Positions 32,243-44,106 of a DNA stretch of 64,000 nt are shown here, piece by piece (positions within the stretch are counted from its first letter, which is position 1; every line of letters starts with the position of its first letter). The DNA comes from an uncultured Alphaproteobacteria bacterium (GTDB lineage: Bacteria; Pseudomonadota; Alphaproteobacteria; HIMB59; GCA-002718135), in assembly GCA_902572735.1 (NCBI GenBank), contig CACGGX010000001.1:1-64000 (forward strand). The letters run 5' to 3'. The notes under the pieces were generated by a model. It made no database searches and was not told the DNA's origin. It was given only the letters and a program-made list of their open reading frames with translations. The translations under genes and the position numbers were made by a program.

Positions 32243-33424
32243 TTATATTCCTAATACTAATTCGGATGGATCTTCTAGAAGTTCTTTCACTTTCACTAAA
32301 AATCCAACACTTTCTTTTCCATCAATAATTCTATGATCATAACTTAATGCAACATACATCATTGGCCTAATTACTATTTCATCATTTACAACTACTGCTC
32401 TTTTTTGAATATTATGCATCCCTAAAATTCCAGATTGAGGTCTATTGATTATTGGAGTGCTGAGCATTGATCCGTAAACGCCACCATTTGAAATTGTAAA
32501 AGTTCCACCAGTCAAATCGTCCATGGTCAGCGTTCCATCTTTGGCTTTTGTACTAAGATCAATAATTTTAGTTTCTATTTCTCCAAAACTCAATTGATCA
32601 GCGTCTTTAAGTATTGGTACGACTAATCCTTTTTCAGTTCCAACAGCTATACCTATATCAAAATGATTTTTATAAATTATATTTTCATCTTTAATTTCAG
32701 CATTCACAGCTGGATACTCTTGCAAACTTTTTACTACCGCTTTTACAAAAAATGACATGAAACCTAATTTGACCTCATACCGACTTTGAAATTCTTGGTT
32801 TTTTGATTTTCTAATTTCCATAACTTTGGACATATCAATTTCATTGAAAGTCGTAAGTATGGCTGCTGTATTTTGAGCCTCCTTTAAACGTTTAGATATT
32901 GTCTGTCTGATTTTAGACATTTTAACAACTTCTTCTCTTTCACCTTTGTTAGTGGTTTTTTTATTTGAAGAAGAAAGATGAGAAACTACATCTTCTTTAT
33001 TAATTCTTCCATCAGATCGGGATGAGCTTACATCTTCAAGTTTAATATTATTTTCCTCAGCAATTTTTCTTGCAGATGGTGAAGATTTGGTAGGCGAAGA
33101 TTTTGTTTCAATCTTAACTGCTTTTACTTCTTCTTTTATTTTTTCTTCTTTAGTTTCAGTTTTTTTAGGACTTGATGTTTTGCCTTTTGATTCATCTAAG
33201 ATTCCTAAAATACCACCAATTTCAACGTCAGTGCCTTCTGAAACTTTTATTTCTTTTAGAGAGCCTGCATGAGGTGCTGGTACTTCAACTGTTATTTTGT
33301 CAGTCTCAATTTCAACTAAAGGTTCATCTGCTTCAAAATTATCACCTATATTCTTAAGCCATTTTGAAACAGTTGCTTCCGTAATTGACTCTCCAAGTGT
33401 TGGAACTATTAATTCTGTGCTCAT
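32243..33424 (-). CDS. sucB: 2-oxoglutarate dehydrogenase E2 (dihydrolipoyl succinyltransferase)
   Basis: 393 residues. One lipoyl domain at 1-75 with the lipoylated Lys43 in [11 protein letters not shown], a Lys/Glu/Ser/Thr-rich linker, a peripheral subunit-binding domain around 112-148 ([11 protein letters not shown]), a second linker, then the catalytic trimer domain ending with [11 protein letters not shown] (His and Asp). Located between sucA and lpd on one message. Confidence 0.97.
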   Translation of the reverse strand: MSTELIVPTLGESITEATVSKWLKNIGDNFEADEPLVEIETDKITVEVPAPHAGSLKEIKVSEGTDVEIGGILGILDESKGKTSSPKKTETKEEKIKEEVKAVKIETKSSPTKSSPSARKIAEENNIKLEDVSSSRSDGRINKEDVVSHLSSSNKKTTNKGEREEVVKMSKIRQTISKRLKEAQNTAAILTTFNEIDMSKVMEIRKSKNQEFQSRYEVKLGFMSFFVKAVVKSLQEYPAVNAEIKDENIIYKNHFDIGIAVGTEKGLVVPILKDADQLSFGEIETKIIDLSTKAKDGTLTMDDLTGGTFTISNGGVYGSMLSTPIINRPQSGILGMHNIQKRAVVVNDEIVIRPMMYVALSYDHRIIDGKESVGFLVKVKELLEDPSELVLGI

Positions 33425-33455
33425 TAATTAAATGCTTAATAACATTTACGTCAAT

Positions 33456-36359
33456 TTATTCAATTGGCAGATTAGTCTTTAATTTTGTTGAAATACCTGC
33501 CCAAGATTTGATAATTTTGCTAATCGAATCTTCAGTTGCCATTTTTATAATAGTTTCTTGGTTACTTAAGTGTCTTTCTAAAGAACCAGCGGCAGGAGAC
33601 GCAGCTGGACTTCTACCAACATAGAATATTTTTTCTTGTTTAACTTTGGCTTCCTGCATAACACTTTCCAATCTACCTTTCACAAAACCCCATGCACCCA
33701 TATTTTTTGGCTCTTCTTGTGCCCAGATAATTTCAACATCCGTATAATGTTTTAATTCATCTCTAAAGTTTTCATAAGGAAATGGATAAATCTGCTCCAA
33801 TCTTATTATGGAGAGATTTTTAATTTTATTTTTTGCTATGTGATCTGCAAGTTCAAAATATATTTTACCAGAGCAAATGATTAATCTTTTATTTTTCCTT
33901 TTTTCTTTAATGGATAATTTATCAGTAAGAATTCTATGGAAAGTTGATCCATTAATATAATCCGCAATATTAGAAACATTAGATTTATGTCTAAGTGTAG
34001 ATTTTGGTGTAAATATAATTAGAGGTTTCCTAAAGTTTCTATGTAGTTGCCTTCTTAAAACATGAAAATAATTAGCAGGACTTGTGCAATTAACAATTTG
34101 CATATTATCTTCCGCACACATCTGTAAAAATCTTTCTAATCTTCCACTTGTATGCTCAGGACCTTGGCCCTCATGTCCGTGGGGAAGAAGCATCGTTAAA
34201 CCAGACATTCTCAACCATTTTCTTTCTCCAGAACTAATGAATTGATCAATCATAATTTGTGCGCCATTTGCAAAATCACCAAACTGCGCTTCCCATATAA
34301 CAAGTGTTTTAGGATCAACTTGTGAATATCCATATTCAAAACCAAGAACACCAAACTCAGATAAAAAACTATCTATAATTTCAAAGTAACCTTGCTTGTT
34401 TTGAAAGTGTCTTAATGGAACAAAACGATTTTCGTTTTCTTGATCGTATAGAACACCATGTCTATGACTAAATGTTCCTCTTCCAACATCTTGTCCAGAT
34501 ATTCGAACGCCGTATCCCTCATCTAGAAGTGTTGCTAAAGCTAAACTTTCAGAGGTTGCCCAATCAATACCTTTTCCGTTGATGACACTTGTTAATCGAT
34601 CCCCATAAATTTTTTTTATTCTTCTATGAACATTAAAATCTGCAGGTATTTCATGAATTTTTTTTGCTATATTAATTAATGTTTTTTCTTTTACAGAAGT
34701 TTTTCCCCTTCTTGCATCAAATGTTGCAGTAGATAAACCTGTCCAAGTTCCCTCTAACCAATCTACTTTATTTGGCTTATAATTTTTAGTTGATTCAAAT
34801 TCTTTATCTAAAAAATTTTTAAAAGAATCTACAATGTCTTTAGATTCTTCTTCTGAAAGAGTGTTATTCTCAATTAATTTTTTTTCATATTTTTTTCTTG
34901 TTGTGATTTGTTTTTTGATAGCCTTATACATTAGTGGCTGAGTAAAAGAAGGTTCATCAGCTTCGTTATGTCCTGATCTTCTGTAGCAAAACATATCTAC
35001 AACAACATCGACTTTAAATTTATTTCTAAATTCCGTTGCAAGTCTACAAACATGAACTACTGCTTCTGGGTCATCACCATTAACATGAAATATTGGTGCC
35101 TGAACCATTTTTGCAATTTCAGTACAATAAGGTGCTGATCGTCCATATTGTGGCATAGTTGTAAAACCTATCTGATTGTTAATTACAAAGTGAATGGTGC
35201 CACCTGTTTTAAACCCTCTTAATTGTGACATAGCAAATGTTTCGGCCACAACTCCTTGTCCAGCTATTGCTGCATCTCCATGAATTAATAAACCTATAAC
35301 TTTATCTGTTGTTTTATCTTTAGCTAAAGTTTGTTTAGCTCTTACTTTTCCTGCCACAACTGGGTTAACTGCTTCCAAATGGGAAGGGTTAGAAGTGAGC
35401 GATAAATGAATTTTCTTTTTTTCAAATTCACGATCAGCAGAAACTCCTAAATGATATTTTACATCACCCGAACCTAGGACCTCATTTGGATCGTTTAAAG
35501 ATCCTTGGAATTTTGATAATATTTTTTTGTAAGGCATTTCCAAAACACTTGATAGAAGTGTTAGTCTACCTCGATGAGCTGTTCCAATAATAATATCTTT
35601 AATTCCAGACAAACATGCTTGTTTAACAATTTGCTCTATCCCAGGTATCATCGCTTCACCACCTTCGATACCGTATCTCTTTGTACCTAAAAACTTTTTA
35701 TCTAAAAACTGCTCAAATAGTTCTGATTCAACTAATCTTTTATAGATTGCTTTTTTTCCCTCATTTGTAAAATTTGTTTTATTTCTTACTTCTTCAATTC
35801 TTTCTTGGACCCATTGTTTTTGATCAGCTTGTTGTATGTGTAAAAATTCAACACCAATTGAAGCAGAATAAGTTTCTTTTAATATTTTAATAATATTTTT
35901 TAATTTACCTTTTTCTAAACCCAAACTTCCATCAATGAATATTTCTTTTTCTAAATCTGATTCAATGAAACCATAGCTTTTATAATCTAATTCTTGAGGA
36001 TACTCTCTTTCAGATATTCCTAAAGGATCAAGATCTGCAATTAAATGTCCATTAATTCTAAAAGCTCTAATTAATCTTAATGCTCTAATTGAATCTAAAG
36101 TTGAAATTCTAAATTCCTCAGAATTATAGTTCGCATTTGATTTTATGACCTTGGTTATGTAATTTTTATCAATTATACTTGATGGACGTTCTTTCCATTC
36201 TGGTCCTCCAAAATCTTTAAGAACAGAATAGTCATCTTCATTTAAATTATTAAAAAAATCTTTCCAAGTTGTGTCCACACTTTCAGGATCATTTCTAAAT
36301 TTAGAATATAGTTCGGCTACATATGGCGCATTAGCACTATTTAAGAAAGTATCATTCAT
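33456..36359 (-). CDS. sucA: 2-oxoglutarate dehydrogenase E1
   Basis: Thiamine-diphosphate enzyme that decarboxylates 2-oxoglutarate and passes succinyl to the lipoyl arm. 967 residues, typical. N-terminal E2-binding segment (FLNSANAPYVAELYSKFRND), GTAHRGRLTLLSSVL, GDAAIAGQGVVAETF (ThDP-binding), RRSGHNEADEPSFTQP and LPHGHEGQGPEHTS in the second half. Between sucD (51 bp gap) and sucB. Confidence 0.98.
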   Translation of the reverse strand: MNDTFLNSANAPYVAELYSKFRNDPESVDTTWKDFFNNLNEDDYSVLKDFGGPEWKERPSSIIDKNYITKVIKSNANYNSEEFRISTLDSIRALRLIRAFRINGHLIADLDPLGISEREYPQELDYKSYGFIESDLEKEIFIDGSLGLEKGKLKNIIKILKETYSASIGVEFLHIQQADQKQWVQERIEEVRNKTNFTNEGKKAIYKRLVESELFEQFLDKKFLGTKRYGIEGGEAMIPGIEQIVKQACLSGIKDIIIGTAHRGRLTLLSSVLEMPYKKILSKFQGSLNDPNEVLGSGDVKYHLGVSADREFEKKKIHLSLTSNPSHLEAVNPVVAGKVRAKQTLAKDKTTDKVIGLLIHGDAAIAGQGVVAETFAMSQLRGFKTGGTIHFVINNQIGFTTMPQYGRSAPYCTEIAKMVQAPIFHVNGDDPEAVVHVCRLATEFRNKFKVDVVVDMFCYRRSGHNEADEPSFTQPLMYKAIKKQITTRKKYEKKLIENNTLSEEESKDIVDSFKNFLDKEFESTKNYKPNKVDWLEGTWTGLSTATFDARRGKTSVKEKTLINIAKKIHEIPADFNVHRRIKKIYGDRLTSVINGKGIDWATSESLALATLLDEGYGVRISGQDVGRGTFSHRHGVLYDQENENRFVPLRHFQNKQGYFEIIDSFLSEFGVLGFEYGYSQVDPKTLVIWEAQFGDFANGAQIMIDQFISSGERKWLRMSGLTMLLPHGHEGQGPEHTSGRLERFLQMCAEDNMQIVNCTSPANYFHVLRRQLHRNFRKPLIIFTPKSTLRHKSNVSNIADYINGSTFHRILTDKLSIKEKRKNKRLIICSGKIYFELADHIAKNKIKNLSIIRLEQIYPFPYENFRDELKHYTDVEIIWAQEEPKNMGAWGFVKGRLESVMQEAKVKQEKIFYVGRSPAASPAAGSLERHLSNQETIIKMATEDSISKIIKSWAGISTKLKTNLPIE

Positions 36360-36410
36360 AGATTTCTATTAAACTAAAACCATTTCGCATAACAATCATA
36401 CTAATGGAAA

Positions 36411-37295
36411 CTAATTATTCCCATTTTGCATTGCTAATTTCATAGTTTTTCCCAATGATGCCGGGGATTTTGACACCAAAACTCCAGCATTTTCTAAAGA
36501 TTTAATTTTGGAATGTGCTGTACCTTTTGAGCCTGAAACGATAGCACCTGCATGACCCATACGTTTTCCTTTTGGTGCCGATTGTCCAGCTATAAATGCT
36601 GAAACTGGTTTTTTTCTTTTTGAATTTAAAATAAATTCTGCCGCATTTTCTTCTTCCTCGCCACCAATTTCACCTATCATTAATATTCCCTCGGTCTCAT
36701 CGTCTTCTAAAAATAACTTTATACAATCTACAAAATCCATCCCATGTATTGGGTCTCCACCAATACCAACGCATGTTGATTGACCTAATCCTACCTCTGT
36801 TGTTTGTGCAACAGCTTCATAAGTTAATGTTCCTGATCTACTCACTATACCTATTTTACCTTTTTTATGGATGAAACCAGGCATGATACCAATCTTGCAT
36901 TCGGAAGGTGTTATTAAACCTGGGCAGTTTGGCCCAATCAAATATGTTTTATTGTTAATAATTCTTTTTTTTATATCAATCATATCTAAGACTGGAATAC
37001 CTTCTGTAATGCATACAATTAATTCAATGTTTGCATCTAAAGCTTCGTGGATTGCTTTAGCAGCAAACTTAGCAGGCACATAAATTACTGTTGCATTTGC
37101 TTCAGTTTGTTTCACTGCATCAGCAACGGTATTAAACACCGGTAAATTTAAATGTGTCTGCCCTCCTTTACCAGGCGTTACACCACCTACAAGGTTTGTA
37201 CCATATGCTATAGCTTGTTCAGAATGATATGTTCCTTGTGAACCAGTAAAGCCTTGGCAAATAAGTCTTGTATTTTTATTAACTAAAATTGACAC
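36411..37295 (-). CDS. sucD: Succinyl-CoA ligase alpha subunit
   Basis: 294 residues with the CoA-binding [12 protein letters not shown] at the N-terminus, [10 protein letters not shown] and the phosphohistidine loop GHAGAIVSG. The start codon is GTG at 37295, sharing one base with the sucC stop, which indicates coupling. Forms the alpha-beta ligase with SucC. Confidence 0.97.
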   Translation of the reverse strand: MSILVNKNTRLICQGFTGSQGTYHSEQAIAYGTNLVGGVTPGKGGQTHLNLPVFNTVADAVKQTEANATVIYVPAKFAAKAIHEALDANIELIVCITEGIPVLDMIDIKKRIINNKTYLIGPNCPGLITPSECKIGIMPGFIHKKGKIGIVSRSGTLTYEAVAQTTEVGLGQSTCVGIGGDPIHGMDFVDCIKLFLEDDETEGILMIGEIGGEEEENAAEFILNSKRKKPVSAFIAGQSAPKGKRMGHAGAIVSGSKGTAHSKIKSLENAGVLVSKSPASLGKTMKLAMQNGNN

Positions 37296-38479
37296 TATTC
37301 TGATAACTCCACAGCTTTCTGAGCTGCATTTGAAAAATCATCAATTGAAATTAATCCTAATGATGAATTATTTATAATGTCTCTTCCCTCTTTAGAATTT
37401 GTTCCTTGAAAACGTACAACAACAGGAAGTTTAAAATCTAATTCTTTAATTGCATCAATGATGCCATTAGCAATCATATCACAATGGATGATTCCTCCAA
37501 AAATATTTATGAAGACAGATTTCACATTTTTATCTGATTGAATAATCTTGAAAGCTTTAATGGCTCTTTCTTTATTTGCTGTACCACCTAAATCTAAAAA
37601 ATTGGCCGGCTCCATTCCAAATTGTTTAATAATATCCATAGTTGCCATAGCTAGCCCTGCTCCGTTAACCATACAGCCTATTTTTCCATCAAGCTTAATG
37701 TAAACCATATCGTTTTCAGAAGCTTCAAGTTCTAAATCATTTTCTTCTGAAGTGTCTTTTAATTTTTCAATATCAGCCTGTCTATACAGAGCATTATCAT
37801 CAATATTAATTTTAGCATCTAAAAGAATTAGTTTTTCATCTTTTGTCACAACAAGAGGATTAATTTCAATTAAAGAAGCATCTATTTCGACATAGGCCTT
37901 ACATAAATTTGAAACAATTTCTTTAAATTGGTTAAACTCATTTATAGAAAAATTTAATTTATTTTGAAGACTATCACTAATTGTAAAATCTTCTAAGTTA
38001 TCAAAATAAACATATTGAATTCTTTCTGGTGTTTTCTCAGCTACATCTTCTATGTCTACACCACCAGCATCAGATACCATCATCATTAATTTTGATTGAT
38101 TCCTATCAAGAAGAATACTTAAATAATATTCCCTATCAATTTCACATCCAGCTTCTATATAAATTCTATTTACTAACTTTCCCTCATTACCTGTTTGTTT
38201 TGTAATCAATATGTTACCTATCATTCCTTTTGCAATTTTTTGTGCATTATCAATTGTTTCTGTTATTTGTACTCCACCTTTTGTATTAAATGGTTTTAAA
38301 AATTTCCCTGCTCCTCTTCCTCCAGCATGTATCTGTGATTTGATGACCCAAGGTGGTCCTTTTATGTTTTGTAAATCTTTTTCTAAATCATCAACATTTC
38401 CAATGTAACTTTTGCCTTCAAGTATAGGTAGATTGTACTTTCTTAGTAGATCTTTAGCTTGGTATTCATGCAAATTCAT
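37295..38479 (-). CDS. sucC: Succinyl-CoA ligase beta subunit
   Basis: 394 residues; [15 protein letters not shown] start, ATP-grasp domain with [17 protein letters not shown], and CoA/phosphate-binding [15 protein letters not shown] and NIFGGI in the C-terminal half. It gives substrate-level ATP or GTP. Follows mdh by 41 bp. Confidence 0.97.
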   Translation of the reverse strand: MNLHEYQAKDLLRKYNLPILEGKSYIGNVDDLEKDLQNIKGPPWVIKSQIHAGGRGAGKFLKPFNTKGGVQITETIDNAQKIAKGMIGNILITKQTGNEGKLVNRIYIEAGCEIDREYYLSILLDRNQSKLMMMVSDAGGVDIEDVAEKTPERIQYVYFDNLEDFTISDSLQNKLNFSINEFNQFKEIVSNLCKAYVEIDASLIEINPLVVTKDEKLILLDAKINIDDNALYRQADIEKLKDTSEENDLELEASENDMVYIKLDGKIGCMVNGAGLAMATMDIIKQFGMEPANFLDLGGTANKERAIKAFKIIQSDKNVKSVFINIFGGIIHCDMIANGIIDAIKELDFKLPVVVRFQGTNSKEGRDIINNSSLGLISIDDFSNAAQKAVELSE

Positions 38480-38520
38480 TTTGATAAAAAGGTAATAGTT
38501 AGATTAGATGAAAAATACAA

Positions 38521-39483
<963 letters not shown>

Positions 39484-39501
39484 TTAAGTTTTATACTTTA
39501 A

Positions 39502-40290
39502 TTACAATTCTGTAACAATAGCCTTTTTAAGTCCAGCAATTTCTTTGGCTGGATTTAGACCTTTAGGACAAGACCTAGTACAATTCATTATTGAATGACA
39601 TCTATAAAGTTTTAATGAATCATTTATTGCTTTTAATCTCTCTTTTCTTTCTGAGTCTCTAGAGTCACTTACCCATCTTGCTGCTTGTAAAAGGACTGCA
39701 GGTCCTAGATATTCATCTCCATTCCACCAATAACTTGGACAAGAAGTAGTGCAGCAAAAACATAATACACACTCCCATTTACCATCTAGTTTTTCTCTAT
39801 CTTTTGGTGATTGTTTTTTTTCGTCTCCTGAGTTTTTTTCTTCATTTGTTTTTTCACGATGCAACCACGGTTTAATGGAAGCCAGTTGCTCATAAGCCTT
39901 ACTAAGATCTGGAACTAAATCTTTTACTACACGCATATGTGGAAGGGGGTAAATTTTTATTTCATTCTTAACATCAGACATACTTTTCAAACATGCTAAT
40001 GTGTTAACACCGTCAATATTCATAGCACAGGAACCACAAACTCCTTCTCTACAAGATCTTCTAAATGTTAAAGTTGGATCAATTTCGTTTTTTATTTTCA
40101 TAAGTGCATCTAATACCATTGGGCCACACTTTTCTTGATCTATCTCATAATTATCTATCCTAGGATTTTTATCATCTTCGGGATCCCATCTGTAGATTGC
40201 AAGTTTCTTTGGATCGTTTGCAGGTTCTTTTAGTTGGTGAGTTTTCCCTTTAGTTATTTTTGAATTTGCAGGAAGTGTAAACTGAGCCAT
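39502..40290 (-). CDS. sdhB: Succinate dehydrogenase iron-sulfur subunit
   Basis: 262 residues. The N-terminal [2Fe-2S] domain has [15 protein letters not shown] plus a later Cys; the C-terminal domain has [16 protein letters not shown] and [17 protein letters not shown] for the [4Fe-4S] and [3Fe-4S] centres. An Asp/Glu/Lys-rich stretch near 145-165 is somewhat long. Directly joined to sdhA (one shared base). Confidence 0.97.
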   Translation of the reverse strand: MAQFTLPANSKITKGKTHQLKEPANDPKKLAIYRWDPEDDKNPRIDNYEIDQEKCGPMVLDALMKIKNEIDPTLTFRRSCREGVCGSCAMNIDGVNTLACLKSMSDVKNEIKIYPLPHMRVVKDLVPDLSKAYEQLASIKPWLHREKTNEEKNSGDEKKQSPKDREKLDGKWECVLCFCCTTSCPSYWWNGDEYLGPAVLLQAARWVSDSRDSERKERLKAINDSLKLYRCHSIMNCTRSCPKGLNPAKEIAGLKKAIVTEL

Positions 40291-42083
40291 TAGTAAACTC
40301 TTCTTTTAGGTGGTATTGGTTGAACATGATTAGTTAGAGTATTCATATGAACACCTCTGGAACCCATACTCACATCTCCCTTACCGTTTAACCAGGCTAA
40401 AGAGTGAACTAACCAATTATTATCATCTCTTTCTTTATAATCTTCTCTTGCATGTGCGCCTCTACTTTCAGTTCGATTTAACGCAGAATGAAGAGTAACT
40501 TTTGATTGTGCCATTAAATTGTGTAACTCTAAAGCTTCGACCAAGTCCGTATTAAAGATTAATGATTTGTCTTTAATATCTATGTCATCCATTGAGCTCT
40601 CAACTTTAGAGTATTCTTCAATACCTTTTGATATGAGATCATGTGTTCTAAATACTGCGCATTTTTGCTGCATTATATGTTGCATGGATGTACGAAGTTC
40701 TCCAGTTGTAGAGTTTCCTTTGCTGTTTCTAATTTTATCAAATCTCTCAATAATATTATCTGTTTTTGATTTACTAATTTCAATTTTTTTAGAATTTGGT
40801 TTTACTTTTTCTTTACATGTTAGACTAGCTGCTTTGCCAAAAACAACAAGATCGATTAATGAATTTGTTCCTAATCTATTAGCACCGTGTACAGAAACAC
40901 ATGCAGCCTCACCAACAGCCATTAAACCTTCACATACATTATCTGGATTTTCATTTGTTGGCCTTAGAACTTCTGTTCTATAATTTGTCGGTATACCACC
41001 CATATTATAATGAACTGTTGGAAGAACTGGTATTGGATCTTTAGTTAGATCAACTCCAGCAAATATTTTTGCAGTTTCTGAAATACCAGGTAATCTTTTA
41101 TGTAATGTATCAGCATCAATATGCTCAAGATGAAGTAGCACATGATCGGCATTATCTCCACAGCCTCTATTTTCACTAATTTCAATAGTCATAGCTCGGC
41201 TTACTACATCCCTTGATGCTAGATCTTTTGCATTTGGAGCATATCTTTCCATAAATCTTTCACCATCACTATTAGTTAAATATCCACCTTCTCCTCTTGC
41301 TCCCTCAGTGATTAACACTCCTGCACCGTAAACTCCTGTTGGATGGAACTGGATAAATTCCATATCAGAAAGAGGTAGGTTTTGTCTTAAAGCCATTGCA
41401 CTACCATCACCAGTGCAAATGTGAGCACTCGTGGATGAGAAGTAAGCTCTTCCATATCCGCCAGTAGCTAGAATTGTTTGATGAGATAAAAATCGATGGA
41501 TTGATCCATCCTCTAAGCACCATGTTACCACACCAATGCAATTACCTTGATCATCAGAAATTAAATCTAAAACAAAATATTCAATATAAAATTCTACATT
41601 ATTTTTAAGTGATTGCTGATAAAGTGTATGGAGTAAAGCATGTCCCGTTCTATCAGCTGCTGCACAAGCTCTCATAGCAGGAGCACCCTCGCCATTATTG
41701 GTTAAGTGTCCGCCAAAAGGTCTTTGATAGATCTTGCCATCATCTGTTCTACTAAAAGGCATGCCATATTCTTCAAGTTCAATTACTGCTTCAGGGGCTT
41801 TAGAACATAAGTATTCAATTGCATCTTGATCACCAAGCCAGTCGGAACCCTTAACTGTATCATACATGTGCCACTTCCAATTATCTTCACCCATATTACC
41901 TAGTGCTGCTCCAATTCCACCTTGTGCTGCAACAGTATGACTTCTTGTTGGAAACACTTTTGATATACACGCTGTTTTTAATCCAGATTCAGCACATCCA
42001 AGCGTAGCTCTCAGTCCTGATCCACCAGCTCCAACAACTACAACATCATAATGGTGATCAATAATTTTGTATGAATTAGTCAT
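40290..42083 (-). CDS. sdhA: Succinate dehydrogenase flavoprotein subunit
   Basis: 597 residues, FAD covalently bound. [12 protein letters not shown] dinucleotide loop, [16 protein letters not shown] with the FAD-linking His, [21 protein letters not shown] and [15 protein letters not shown]. Catalyses succinate to fumarate at the membrane. Abuts sdhD with no gap. Confidence 0.98.
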   Translation of the reverse strand: MTNSYKIIDHHYDVVVVGAGGSGLRATLGCAESGLKTACISKVFPTRSHTVAAQGGIGAALGNMGEDNWKWHMYDTVKGSDWLGDQDAIEYLCSKAPEAVIELEEYGMPFSRTDDGKIYQRPFGGHLTNNGEGAPAMRACAAADRTGHALLHTLYQQSLKNNVEFYIEYFVLDLISDDQGNCIGVVTWCLEDGSIHRFLSHQTILATGGYGRAYFSSTSAHICTGDGSAMALRQNLPLSDMEFIQFHPTGVYGAGVLITEGARGEGGYLTNSDGERFMERYAPNAKDLASRDVVSRAMTIEISENRGCGDNADHVLLHLEHIDADTLHKRLPGISETAKIFAGVDLTKDPIPVLPTVHYNMGGIPTNYRTEVLRPTNENPDNVCEGLMAVGEAACVSVHGANRLGTNSLIDLVVFGKAASLTCKEKVKPNSKKIEISKSKTDNIIERFDKIRNSKGNSTTGELRTSMQHIMQQKCAVFRTHDLISKGIEEYSKVESSMDDIDIKDKSLIFNTDLVEALELHNLMAQSKVTLHSALNRTESRGAHAREDYKERDDNNWLVHSLAWLNGKGDVSMGSRGVHMNTLTNHVQPIPPKRRVY

Positions 42084-42413
42084 TTAAAACACCATTCTCA
42101 CTAAATTTACAGTAATTAAAATCATGATAAAATAAACAAGATAATTAATTAATACTTTAATAAATTTGGCGGTTTTTTTCGATGTGACATAATCTTCAAT
42201 AATTGTTTGTAGTCCTAATTTTGAATGCAGAAGCATAGATTGCATCATCACAAAAAATAAGAATGCATTAACATAGGATTGAAAAAAAATTTCTATTTCA
42301 GAATAAGTCATCTTTGATAATGATATTGCAGAGTATATAAACCAAAACGTCAATGGTATTAAAATTGAAGCAGTAATTCTTTGGGTTAACCATTTAAAAG
42401 CATAATTTTTCAT
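42084..42413 (-). CDS. sdhD: Succinate dehydrogenase membrane anchor subunit
   Basis: 109 residues with three transmembrane helices. The N-terminal FKWLTQRITASILIPLTFWF and the middle MQSMLLHSKLGLQTIIEDY (axial haem His) fit SdhD. It overlaps sdhC by four bases (ATGA) and abuts sdhA. Identity is supported chiefly by position, since this subunit is poorly conserved. Confidence 0.92.
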   Translation of the reverse strand: MKNYAFKWLTQRITASILIPLTFWFIYSAISLSKMTYSEIEIFFQSYVNAFLFFVMMQSMLLHSKLGLQTIIEDYVTSKKTAKFIKVLINYLVYFIMILITVNLVRMVF

Positions 42414-42790
42414 GCGAAGTACCAGACAGCTAAACTAGAAATTAAAGTTAAACATATAACAGCATAACCCGATTTATATACTTGAGATAATTCCATTCCA
42501 ATACCGAATGACCAATATAATTTTCTACATCCATTAAATAAATGGTAAAAAATGCCAACAGTCCAAATCATTAGAACTAGTTTAAACAAAATACTCTTAG
42601 AAAAAGTTTCAAAATAAATATAAAATTCGGGACCAAAACTAATTAAAAAAAACCAAATTGAAATTAATAGTGCACCCACACTTAATCCTATTCCAGATAT
42701 CCTATGAAAAATTGAAAATACTGCTGTAAGTACTCTTTTGTGAATAGATAGGTGAGGTGATAATGGTCTATTATCAGTCATTTTTTTCAT
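42410..42790 (-). CDS. sdhC: Succinate dehydrogenase cytochrome b556 subunit
   Basis: 126 residues with three transmembrane helices. NRPLSPHLSIHK at the N-terminus, SIFHRISGIGLSVGA (quinone site Ser/Arg) and FYHLFNGCRKLYWSFG (haem-ligand His). An ATG at 42781 three codons in gives MTDNRPLSPH, the more usual family start; either is possible. First gene of the TCA run. Confidence 0.93.
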   Translation of the reverse strand: MKKMTDNRPLSPHLSIHKRVLTAVFSIFHRISGIGLSVGALLISIWFFLISFGPEFYIYFETFSKSILFKLVLMIWTVGIFYHLFNGCRKLYWSFGIGMELSQVYKSGYAVICLTLISSLAVWYFA

Positions 42791-42904
42791 TTTTTTTATG
42801 TTTCATAAGTAAGTATTTTTCTTCAAATTTCAAAATATTAATGGTTTAGTTTTTTTTTCTTACTATCACGGAAGTTTGTAAAATGTTGATAAAAAGTGCC
42901 AAAT

Positions 42905-42934
42905 TTTATGAAAATCACCGAAATTTAATGACAA
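42905..42934 (-). promoter_or_regulatory. Candidate promoter of the sdhCDAB-TCA run
   Basis: Read on the minus strand: TTGTCA (42934-42929), 18 bp spacer, CATAAA (42910-42905). This would give a leader of about 110 bases before sdhC. The rest of 42791-42981 is AT-rich with no gene. Weak consensus, so tentative. Confidence 0.32.
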
Positions 42935-42981
42935 ATTTAACTAAAAATCTTGAATTTTAAATAGATAGATATTACTCTTAA

Positions 42982-43122
42982 TAAGCCGGATAATACTCGT
43001 TTCTTAGCTTCGGAGGAACGCCAAGAATTTTAATTATCTTACCCGCCGTTTGATAATTAGTTGAGTTTCTTATTCTAGAGAGGTGTCTGCCAAGGTACAA
43101 ACTAGTTTTAGAGTCCGGCCTA
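42982..43122 (+). ncRNA. Candidate structured RNA of unknown class
   Basis: About 140 bases closed by GCCGGA (42985-42990) and TCCGGC (43114-43119). Inside, an 8 bp stem CGTTTCTT/GAGGAACG (42998-43005, 43013-43020) and a perfect 8 bp stem TAATTATC/GATAATTA (43031-43038, 43052-43059) with loop TTACCCGCCGTTT. It is noticeably richer in GC than its surroundings. A TATTAC box at 42970-42975 would start a plus-strand RNA near 42982, and TTTAAATTTTTATT follows its end. On the minus strand it can fold into one long irregular rod, so the strand is uncertain. A rod with closed ends recalls 6S RNA, but I could not match that family. Confidence 0.45.
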
Positions 43123-44106
43123 CTTTAAATTTTTATTAAAAAATTCTTCCAACTTTTTAGAGTATACTTCGGGATATTTAAACATAGCATCTACATGATA
43201 AGAGTTTTCAACTAACCAAAACTCAGCATTAATTTTATTTTGATTTGTATAATCTTTAAAATAATTAAAGTGTCTTGTTAAGATTCTTGTATCAGAGTCG
43301 CCATGAGTAAAAAAATAATATTGGTTCTTTGATAATTTTTTAGCTGGAGATAATTCTCTTGGATCTGTTCCAGTTAAGATTCTTCCAGCTAAACTAACTA
43401 CTGGCCCAAATTCTATAGCAAGACCATATCTTGCTATTTCATCTTTTAAAATCATATTAAATTCAGCAAGTGAACTATCTGCCCACACTGCACGTATTTC
43501 CGGTTCAGCATGTGCTGCAAAAATAGAGGTGCTTGCACCAAGAGATATTCCATGTAATCCAATGCTATTAGACTTGAAACCAATTTTTTTTAAAAAATCA
43601 AATGCACCAAGAATATCATTATATGACTTTAAACCTAAATCATCATAACTACTTACAGTATCACTTTGGCCGTAGTTTCTTAAATCTATCGTAAGAACAT
43701 TAAATTTTTTATTAACTAAAAAACTTGCAATAAGATTTGCTTCAGACTTACATTTACCATTCGGGCTTATACCGTGTGTTACAATTATAATTGGTCTATT
43801 TGGAAAATAATTAAACAGCCATCCATTAATTTTAATGTCAGGGTCACGAGATTGAAAGTATACATCTTGCCATTCATCTAAATAATAGTCTTTAAAGTTA
43901 AAATTTTCTCTTACTTTTTGTCGTGCAAGAATAGAATATTCGTGTGAGTCAACTGTTGTACTCCATGAATTAGGAAGAGATCCTTCGTGTAAACCACAAG
44001 TTGGATCTATTTTTAAAATTTGATAAGCAACATAAAAACCTGCAGTAAAATAAACTACTGTTAATAAAACTACAGTGCTTACTAAAAATCTGATTATGTA
44101 TTTCAT
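43120..44106 (-). CDS. Alpha/beta hydrolase, membrane anchored
   Basis: 328 residues from the ATG at 44106, which forms an ATGA overlap with zapE. One N-terminal transmembrane segment (about 6-30) anchors a serine hydrolase domain: VTHGISPNGKC as oxyanion region, nucleophile Ser in GLHGISLGAS near 188, Asp in FTHGDSDTR and His in ENSYHVDAM near the end. Likely periplasmic or membrane-facing esterase/peptidase-like enzyme of the BAAT/DUF1749-type group; substrate unknown. Confidence 0.78.
   Translation of the reverse strand: MKYIIRFLVSTVVLLTVVYFTAGFYVAYQILKIDPTCGLHEGSLPNSWSTTVDSHEYSILARQKVRENFNFKDYYLDEWQDVYFQSRDPDIKINGWLFNYFPNRPIIIVTHGISPNGKCKSEANLIASFLVNKKFNVLTIDLRNYGQSDTVSSYDDLGLKSYNDILGAFDFLKKIGFKSNSIGLHGISLGASTSIFAAHAEPEIRAVWADSSLAEFNMILKDEIARYGLAIEFGPVVSLAGRILTGTDPRELSPAKKLSKNQYYFFTHGDSDTRILTRHFNYFKDYTNQNKINAEFWLVENSYHVDAMFKYPEVYSKKLEEFFNKNLK

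Noticed and set aside
40519..40983. 154-codon frame opposite sdhA
   Set aside because: Antisense to conserved sdhA residues and without homology features.
42982..43122. Calling the structured island 6S RNA or tmRNA outright
   Set aside because: No tmRNA tag frame or tRNA-like end, and I could not align it to 6S bases; only the general rod shape is similar, so it stays unassigned.
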